Made by a program: the position numbers and the translations under genes. 64,000 nucleotides of DNA from Pseudoips prasinana (lineage: Eukaryota; Arthropoda; Insecta; Lepidoptera; Nolidae). This document shows, piece by piece, positions 58,575-64,000 of the stretch. The stretch is from assembly GCA_951640165.1 (NCBI GenBank), contig OX621254.1, positions 25,642,001 through 25,706,000 on the forward strand, in the 5' to 3' direction. The notes beneath the pieces were generated by a model. The model saw nothing but the letters and a program-made list of their open reading frames with translations, had not been told where the DNA came from and did no database searches. Position 1 is the first letter of the stretch, and each line of letters opens with the position of its first letter.

Positions 58575-58945
58575 TCTTCTAAACTTTCTTTTCACCGCTG
58601 TAATTTTTGCAAAGATTAGGTCCTTCTGTTGTGTAGGTACTCTTTTGTGGATAAAACTATTAACGCTTAAGCTAAACCTTCTAGCCTCTACCCGCTACTA
58701 AAACTCTATGCATTTATAATTTTTCATTAGCCCTCTAAATTAGACATCTACTTTGCTAACAAAGGTGCTTATTAAGCCACAAGCTTGGTCTTAATCCATA
58801 TTTTTAATGTGACTGACCGAGGTAGTGGTTGTATGCATTACTTGTAGCTCCTCAGTACTTTGTTAAATGCCTTGATGCGTAAGGATGCAGAAGAATCAGT
58901 CAGACATTGCTTAGTCATCTGTTAAGAGGAAGACACTTTATTCCT
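58575..58945. other. Interval without recognised features
   Basis: Nothing assigned; this should be the 3' flank of the LINE insertion. Confidence 0.4.
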
Positions 58946-58947
58946 TA

Positions 58948-59413
58948 TCTATAAATATAATAAAATCGTAGGAAAGTCGAAACTGTACATTGATATTTTT
59001 TTTTTTAAATACTTAGGGCGTGATCTCCAATCGACATCGAAGCCAAAAATATAGTTTTTAGAATTTTTGTCTGTGTGTCTATTTGTCTGTATTTATGTCC
59101 GGGCTAAACTCAAAAAGTACTGCATGGATTTACTTAAAATTTTGCGTGAATATTACTAAGAGGTCCGGTCAACATATAGATTTTTTTAAAAGGATACTTG
59201 GGGCGTGATCTGTAATCGATATCGAAGCCAAAAATATAGTTTTTAGAATTTTTGTCTGTTTGTCTGTATGTAAAACTCAAAAAGTTCAAATTTTGCGTGA
59301 ATATTACTAAGAGGTCGGGCTAACATATAGGTTACATATTATCACCCTATCACCTATGGGGGAGGAGCTGGGAAAATTTATAAAATTTAACGCGGGTAAC
59401 CGCTGGGCACATT
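58948..59413 (+). mobile_element. Two overlapping HelN1 pieces in tandem
   Basis: 58948-59180 starts TCTATAAATATAATAAAATC and runs to CGGTCAACATATAG. At 59181 the body starts again (TTTTAAAAGGATACTTGGGG) and continues to ACGCGGGTAACCGCTGGGCA. The second piece lacks about 28 bp (the CCGGGCTAA to GGATTTACT part) and its CTAG. Confidence 0.75.
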
Positions 59414-59444
59414 ATAAGAGAAATATATTATATTATATTATTAA

Positions 59445-59731
59445 CTAGCTGTGCCCAGCGGTTTTACCCGCGTTAAATTTTAAAAATTATCACAGCTCCT
59501 CCCCCATAGGTGATAGGGTGATAATATGTAACCTATATGTTAGCCCGACCTCTTAGTAATATTCACGCAAAATTTGAACTTTTTGAGTTTTACATACAGA
59601 CAAACAGACAAAAATTCTAAAAACTATATTTTTGGCTTCGATATCGATTACAGATCACGCCCCAAGTATCCTTTTAAAAAAATATTCAAAGTACAGTTTC
59701 GACTTTCCTACGATTTTATTATATGTATAGA
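59445..59731 (-). mobile_element. HelN1 non-autonomous Helitron, inverted relative to its neighbour
   Basis: 287 bp with CTAG at the left and the TCTATACATATAATAAAATC start (minus strand) at the right. It shares with the 59181-59413 piece both the internal deletion and the altered hairpin bases (CCCAGCGG rather than CCCCGCGG), so the two are an inverted duplicate pair. Confidence 0.83.
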
Positions 59732-59767
59732 TAATGTTACATGATTTAATATTTTTTAAACTAATGT

Positions 59768-59998
59768 AAGCTGTGTGGTGACGGTATCAAATATCAGAAT
59801 ATCATCCCATGGTGGGCTTAGAAGTCGACTCGAGGGAATATTTACTAGAAGACAGGCAGCAGCTCCTTTCTGAGTACTACGAGTATGACCATCAAACTGA
59901 GATCGCAACAGGTCTGCCAAGCGTGGCGATTATGGCAAGATCCCCAAAGAATTATCTTGGGGATCTTTTGTTCAGCAGCTTTATGATGCAGCTGTTAT
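59768..59998 (+). mobile_element. SINE-E copy
   Basis: GCTGTGTGGTGACGGTATCA, TCATCCCATGGTGGGCTTAG, AGGCAGCAGCTCC, CCATCAAACTGAGATCGCAA and GCGTGGCGATTATGGCAAGA; the tail is altered (GGATCTTTTGTTCAGCAGC). Confidence 0.7.
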
Positions 59999-59999
59999 G

Positions 60000-60335
60000 A
60001 TGATTATGCTACAATTTGCTAAGTAGGTTGTTAGCTAAATGTAGCACAATCCACGAGCTCGTTCTAATCTTAACTTATCAAAAGTCGTGCAAACATATTG
60101 CACAGCTTTCCTATTGTTTATAATTTTAATAACGTTGCCGATATTTTTATAAAAAGGAAAATGTGTTTTGTTCACTTTCAGCGTTTTCAATGGCGTTAAA
60201 TTACTACACTACTCTCTCACTTAATTATCAGTTTTCATTAACAATGAGTATTAAATTTGCAATGACGTTACCTACTTCGTATAATATCCTCCTGATCGAA
60301 TTCGGGTCACGACAACCATTTTCAACGCTAACTAG
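60000..60335. other. Interval without recognised features
   Basis: A 74-codon plus-strand frame (60163-60387) overlaps SINE-D and is not considered a gene. Confidence 0.4.
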
Positions 60336-60600
60336 CCGTCTGAGCGGGATATATTATAGTGCACTTTCTATTCCATCACTCTCTTGATCAGATGAGATGA
60401 CTTGCGATACGACCGGTAAGTTACAAGACCGTCAGCTTTACGTGTTTGCCGAGGACTTTAGCATCATACTGACAACTTTTCTTAAGAGAAAAATCCCAAA
60501 TTGGGATTTTTCTCTTGTATTAAAATCTCAGAAATCACCCTGTGGCCCGTCCAGGATTTGAGCCCAGGACATTATTGCCTTTGCTGCATTGCTGCACTGC
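60336..60600 (-). mobile_element. SINE-D copy with a central palindrome
   Basis: Reverse SINE-D: ATAGTGCACTTTCTATTCCA, GATACGACCGGTAAG, CGTGTTTGCCGAGG and CCAGGATTTGAGCCCAGGAC. At about 60488-60520 AAGAGAAAAATCCCAA is followed directly by its complement, a perfect 32-base palindrome absent from other copies. Confidence 0.65.
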
Positions 60601-60602
60601 AT

Positions 60603-60862
60603 TGATGGGCCTGTTGGTGTGGTTGGTAGATACGCTGCCTTTCACGTCGGAGGTCATGGGTTCGATTCCCACCCGGGACAAATATTTGTGTGCATGAACA
60701 TGTTTGTTTGTCCTGAGTCTGGGTATAATTATCTATATAAGTATGTATTAATTTACAAAAAGAAAAGTAGTGTATCAGTTATCTGGTTTCGATAGGACAA
60801 GCTCTGCGTAGTTTGGGATCAGATGGTCGTGTGTGAATAATGTCCCAGGATATTATTATTAT
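60603..60862 (+). mobile_element. SINE-B, fullest copy
   Basis: Head GGCCTGTTGGTGTGGTTGGT (A box) and GGGTTCGATTCCC (B box), body CAAATATTTGTGTGCATGAA and GTAGTGTATCAGTTATCTGG, and a 3' part resembling SINE-A (CAAGCTCTGCGTAGTTTGGG, GTGTGTGAATAATGTCCC), with a (TTA)n end. SINE-A and SINE-B share 3' ends but have different tRNA-like heads. Confidence 0.8.
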
Positions 60863-61017
60863 TATCATCGGTTGAACATGGTACCTACTGCTAGACCAAC
60901 GAGGCAATCATACTATTCGTATAACATAGGGTCTTGAGTATCCACATAATTTTTCTACAGATCTGGTCATGCTCTGTTTTTAGTACGAATATTATACGAA
61001 CTTACTTACTTATCGTG

Positions 61018-61250
61018 TGGGCAGTGCTTACCCTAGTGTCAGAGTTGGTCAAGCCGCCCATTAGGCCTCTGACATGGCTTAATGACTGTTGCCTAATGGC
61101 TACTACCGGGACCGACATTAACGTGCCCTACGAAGCACGGAGATGCTCAGAAATTAAACCACTTTCGCGGTCACCCATCTATGAACTGACCGCGAGTCTA
61201 GTTGCTTGACCTCGCCAATCACTTACGGACCGGTGAGAGCATCTAACTGT
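61018..61250 (+). repeat. Rep-G
   Basis: GCTTACCCTAGTGTCAGAGT, ATTAGGCCTCTGACATGGC, AATGGCTACTACCGGGACCG and CTATGAACTGACCGCGAGTC, ending GGACCGGTGAGAGCATC. Complete copy. Confidence 0.75.
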
Positions 61251-61310
61251 GTTATTAGATGAATGGAGTGCTGTAAGTTGTTGTAAATATTACAAAAAGC
61301 ATGTATTTAA

Positions 61311-61629
61311 TCTATACATATAATAAAATCGTAAGAAAGTCAAAACTGTACATTAAATATTTTTTAAAAAGGATACTTGGGGCGTGATCTACAATCGATG
61401 TCGAAGCCAAAAATATAGTTTTTAGAATTTTTGTCTGTTTGTCTCTATGTCTGTCCGGGCTAAACTCAAAAAGTACTGCATGGATTTACTTCAAATTTTG
61501 CATGAATATTACTAAGAGGTCAGGTCAACATATAGGCTATATACATATATTATTACGCTATCACCTTCAGGAGAGGAGCTGTGATAATTTATAAAGTTTA
61601 ACGCGGGTAAAACCGCGGGGCACAGCTAG
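61311..61629 (+). mobile_element. HelN1 non-autonomous Helitron, complete
   Basis: 319 bp: TCTATACATATAATAAAATC at the start (after A), CGCGGGTAAAACCGCGG hairpin, GGCACAG, CTAG and T at the end. Body includes GATACTTGGGGCGTGATCTA and CTCAAAAAGTACTGCATGGA. Used here as the family reference. Confidence 0.9.
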
Positions 61630-62014
61630 TAAAGTATGATAATGTAGATATTTAGCGAGTTATTCTAGCGTTAAAAAGAGAACGTGTAAAAGGGAATTTT
61701 ACCCGCAATCACGGGGAAGGACTGGTTAAAAGTTAGGTCCCGGCCAATTTAAGTCGGCCAAGTTACGGTTGTTAAGAACTTTGTCACGCCATGCTACCAA
61801 TGCAGTTTGTATTTTGATGGAATTAAATTACTACAAACACTTTCGCTTAATTTTCTGTTTTGAATCCATTCAAACAGTATTAATAATAATAATCTTGATA
61901 TCTGGCTGGAGAGTTACATGCAGAAGGCGGTTTTGCTGGCGAATGCCAGGATTGTGCGGAAATTTCTCTCCATGTAGCCCATATATTTTGTAAGTTGTAT
62001 TCATATTAAAATTT
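61630..62014. other. Interval without recognised features
   Basis: A 74-codon plus-strand frame (61769-61993) has no family resemblance. Confidence 0.4.
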
Positions 62015-62042
62015 CCCTAGATATTATTAAATAGTGAGCATT

Positions 62043-62255
62043 TAATAATATCTAGGGACAATGTCACACAGATCATCCAAGCCCCAAACTAAGCAAAGCT
62101 TTGTACTATGGGTACCAGGCGATGATATACATACTTATATACTTAGATAGATAAATACTTAAATACATAGAAAACATCCATGACTAAGAAACAAATATTC
62201 ATGCTCATCACACAAATATTTGCACTTACCGGGATTCGAACTCAGGACCACCATT
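62043..62255 (-). mobile_element. SINE-A copy 6, 5'-truncated
   Basis: Minus strand body and B box (GAGTTCGAATCCCGGTAAGT) present; the A box is missing at 62255. Its (TTA)n end is part of a hairpin with 62015-62032 (CCCTAGATATTATTAAAT and its complement). Confidence 0.75.
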
Positions 62256-62284
62256 ATAATCACGGCCACTTTTACCGCACAATA

Positions 62285-62487
62285 CTATTTCGTGGAGTCA
62301 ATTAACTGCGGAGGTATTTCCGATCTGGTGTAACGTTGCAACCTTCAAGAAGCGAGCACATTCCTTTTAAAAGTTTGGTAACGTTTTAGCTGGTTGCTTA
62401 AAAGCCTCTGATGTTGCGTGTATCCATGGGCGGCGGTGATTACTTACCACCGGGGGATCCACTTCACCATGCTATTATGTAAAAAAA
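62285..62487 (+). pseudogene. LINE-T ORF2 end and 3' tail
   Basis: Plus strand: WSQLTAEVFPIWCNVATFKK, RAHSF-like, then GTTGCGTGTATCCATGGGCG, GCGGTGATTACTTACCACCG and an A run. Same segment as 38.88-39.00 kb. About 60 codons plus the tail. Confidence 0.7.
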
Positions 62488-62491
62488 TACG

Positions 62492-62810
62492 TTGGTTCTC
62501 AAGTTTTGAAATGAAAAATGTTGGGTCACCATCATCATTAAACTGCTGGAAAAGCTTCCCCCAAGAATCATGTTGGGGGGATATGCCATAACGTAATAGT
62601 AGTATAAAATTAAACTGTACGCACACACACGTACACACACGCACACACACACACACTGTCAGCCTACCAAATGCCGCATATTTGAAATAACTTGTTAACT
62701 AATAAAATAAAAAATTACGTCGGTTCTCAAGTTTTGACATGAAAAATGTTGGGTCACCATCATCATTAAACTGCTAAAAAGCTTTCCCCAAGAATCATGT
62801 TGGGAAAATA
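62492..62810. repeat. Direct repeat pair of about 95 bp with (CA)n between
   Basis: GGTTCTCAAGTTTTGAAATG to ATCATGTTGGGGGGATATGC (62492-62588) recurs as GGTTCTCAAGTTTTGACATG to ATCATGTTGGGAAAATAT (62719-62808). Each holds a SINE-E/RTE-like piece (CCATCATCATTAAACTGC, TTCCCCCAAGAATCATG). An AC/ACGC microsatellite lies at 62622-62655. Confidence 0.7.
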
Positions 62811-62818
62811 TATATATG

Positions 62819-62923
62819 TTTTGCATTTTTCAAAGCCATCCTTTGGCGGAAAAATCTATTTAAACATAATATCAGATGTTTAAATAGATATTTCCGCCAT
62901 AGGAAGGCTTTGAAAACTGCAAA
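62819..62923. mobile_element. Foldback MITE, about 48-bp arms
   Basis: TTTGCATTTTTCAAAGCCAT ... TTTAAACAT pairs with ATGTTTAAATAGATATTTCC ... AAAACTGCAAA with a few mismatches across a short loop. Confidence 0.75.
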
Positions 62924-62939
62924 GATTCACTTAAAACAA

Positions 62940-63185
62940 TAGACTTTAAATCAAAATACAAAATCAATATGTAGTGTTAATTCCGGTAATTGTCAGTTTA
63001 ATCATGCCGGGATGCAATTTGCACCGCCCTCCCGCCCGCAAAAATGTGCACATACAAGAAGGACAATATAAAAAAGCAAATTACATGCGCCAGTACGATA
63101 CCCAACACGTGTTTCGGTCCTCCACGTACGATTCTCAAGGGCTGCTAACTCGTCGAGTGCTCGAAGAAGACACTACAAATTGATT
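62940..63185 (+). repeat. HelL fragment
   Basis: CAGTTTAATCATGCCGGGAT, GCAATTTGCACCGCCCTCCC and CTCGTCGAGTGCTCGAAG match the body of the element at 35.81-36.10 kb in opposite orientation. The Helitron 3' hairpin is not present here. The 69-codon frame over it is not supported. Confidence 0.45.
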
Positions 63186-63294
63186 TTGTATTTTAATTTT
63201 TATGGCTTTCCGCAAAGTAACGCCTGATTCCATTATCAATAGACTTTAATAATTCAAGTCAATCCTAACAATTCTGGCCCATCCAACACAAAAC

Positions 63295-63425
63295 GATTGC
63301 ATGGAAGAGATCGCTTTTATATAAGGCCGCTTTTATATAATATTATTATGTTCATTTTCTTGTTTGTGTCTAAATCTTTTGTTTTATTGATTGTTGCAAT
63401 AAAGTGTAGTTCTTCTACTGACCAA
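63295..63425 (+). repeat. LINE 3' tail
   Basis: GGAAGAGATCGCTTTTATAT, AAGGCCGCTTTTATATAAT and GTTGCAATAAAGTGTAGTTC; same tail family as 2.8, 8.1, 17.55 and 40.5 kb. Confidence 0.5.
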
Positions 63426-63471
63426 GTGAAAAAAATTATAAATTACTAATTTTTTGATTTTTTTGAATATA

Positions 63472-63604
63472 GACAACGCTCGCATTAGTGAAATCAATCC
63501 CAGTTTTGCAGGGTTTTTTACAAACATAACTGACGGACATAAAGTTGTCTACAGATATTTGTCCTGCACAGGAATTGAACCCATTGGTGGCAGCACACGT
63601 GCAG
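63472..63604 (-). mobile_element. SINE-C copy, shortened
   Basis: Minus strand: CTGCACGTGTGCTGCCACC, GGGTTCAATTCCTGTG and TTATGTCCGTCAGTTATG. Internal bases are missing in the promoter and body. Confidence 0.55.
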
Positions 63605-63847
63605 TCGAAATTATTTAATCAAATTTATAAATAATATTTTTTTTTATAACAATGAGTAAATCTAAGTTCAAATATGAAAATCTTTTCTAAGAATGCCTCT
63701 TAATGGTTAAAGTTTGTATCCGGGATTGACAGAAGATGCAAGTTTGATTCCCACCAGGCGATTAAATTAATAGTTCACCAGTTTAGATTTTGCCATTTAA
63801 GTTGCTCATCTTAATAGCTAGATTGATCTCTGTTACATAACGACAAC

Positions 63848-63925
63848 GACAGGCCGGTTGGCGTGGTTGGTAGACTTGCTTTTCACGCGGCAGGTCGTGA
63901 GTTCGATTCCCACCCAGGACAGATA
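63848..63925 (+). repeat. SINE-B head
   Basis: GACAGGCCGGTTGGCGTGGT, TGGTAGACTTGC and GAGTTCGATTCCCACCC: A and B boxes as at 60.6 kb. It departs from the family after GGACAGATAT, before the end of the window. Confidence 0.6.
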
Positions 63926-64000
63926 TCAAAATAAAATTAAATTAAAAAGGTTATTATTCACGTAGACTTTAAAAAAGCCCTTGTAAATAGTCAGAACATG

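Overview
This window is eukaryotic nuclear DNA, almost certainly from a moth or butterfly (Lepidoptera). The evidence is its repeats: short Helitron-like elements ending in CACAGCTAGT, tRNA-headed SINEs, an RTE LINE whose 3' end reads out as GATATGATGATGAT, AT-rich filler and many foldback MITEs. I could assemble no host exon and found no convincing stand-alone tRNA or rRNA gene, CRISPR array or operon. The window reads as a gene-free, transposon-dense interval in which elements have landed in one another.

Layout. 0-9 kb: SINE, LINE-tail and MITE mosaic. 11.2-12.0 kb: 3' end of an R1-clade LINE. 13.2-13.9 kb: an unclassified 670-bp inverted-repeat element. 14.5-15.8 kb: a mariner whose DD34D transposase is open apart from one TGA. 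19-25 kb: non-autonomous Helitrons, RTE pieces, a twin palindrome and a second GC-rich MITE. 26.8-29.2 kb: two Helitron-like elements, one carrying a foldback element with a long target duplication, the other a decayed piggyBac flanked by TTAA. 33.6-34.5 kb: an RTE 3' end in which a 70-bp segment is repeated ten times. 35-38 kb: nested SINEs and MITEs. 38.6-41.1 kb: 3' ends of three LINE types. 44.4-47.85 kb: Helitron helicase remains lying inside one arm of a long inverted-repeat element. 48-52.6 kb: dispersed and tandem repeats. 53.0-58.57 kb: a full-length-looking LINE with a 5' tandem-repeat leader, ORF1 (coiled coil), ORF2 (endonuclease plus reverse transcriptase), AATAAA and poly(A). 58.9-64 kb: inverted Helitron pair and further SINEs.

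How the parts relate. Apparent autonomous/non-autonomous partnerships are visible. SINE-E ends in the same tail as the RTE LINE. The HelN3 elements share their 3' terminal hairpin with the helicase-bearing Helitron remnant. The only elements that look recently competent are the 53-58.5 kb LINE and, one nonsense codon aside, the mariner.

Labels such as SINE-A to SINE-F, HelN1 to HelN4, HelL, FB-A, LINE-T and Rep-G to Rep-K are mine, given only to link copies inside this window. All calls come from reading the sequence; none was checked against a database.
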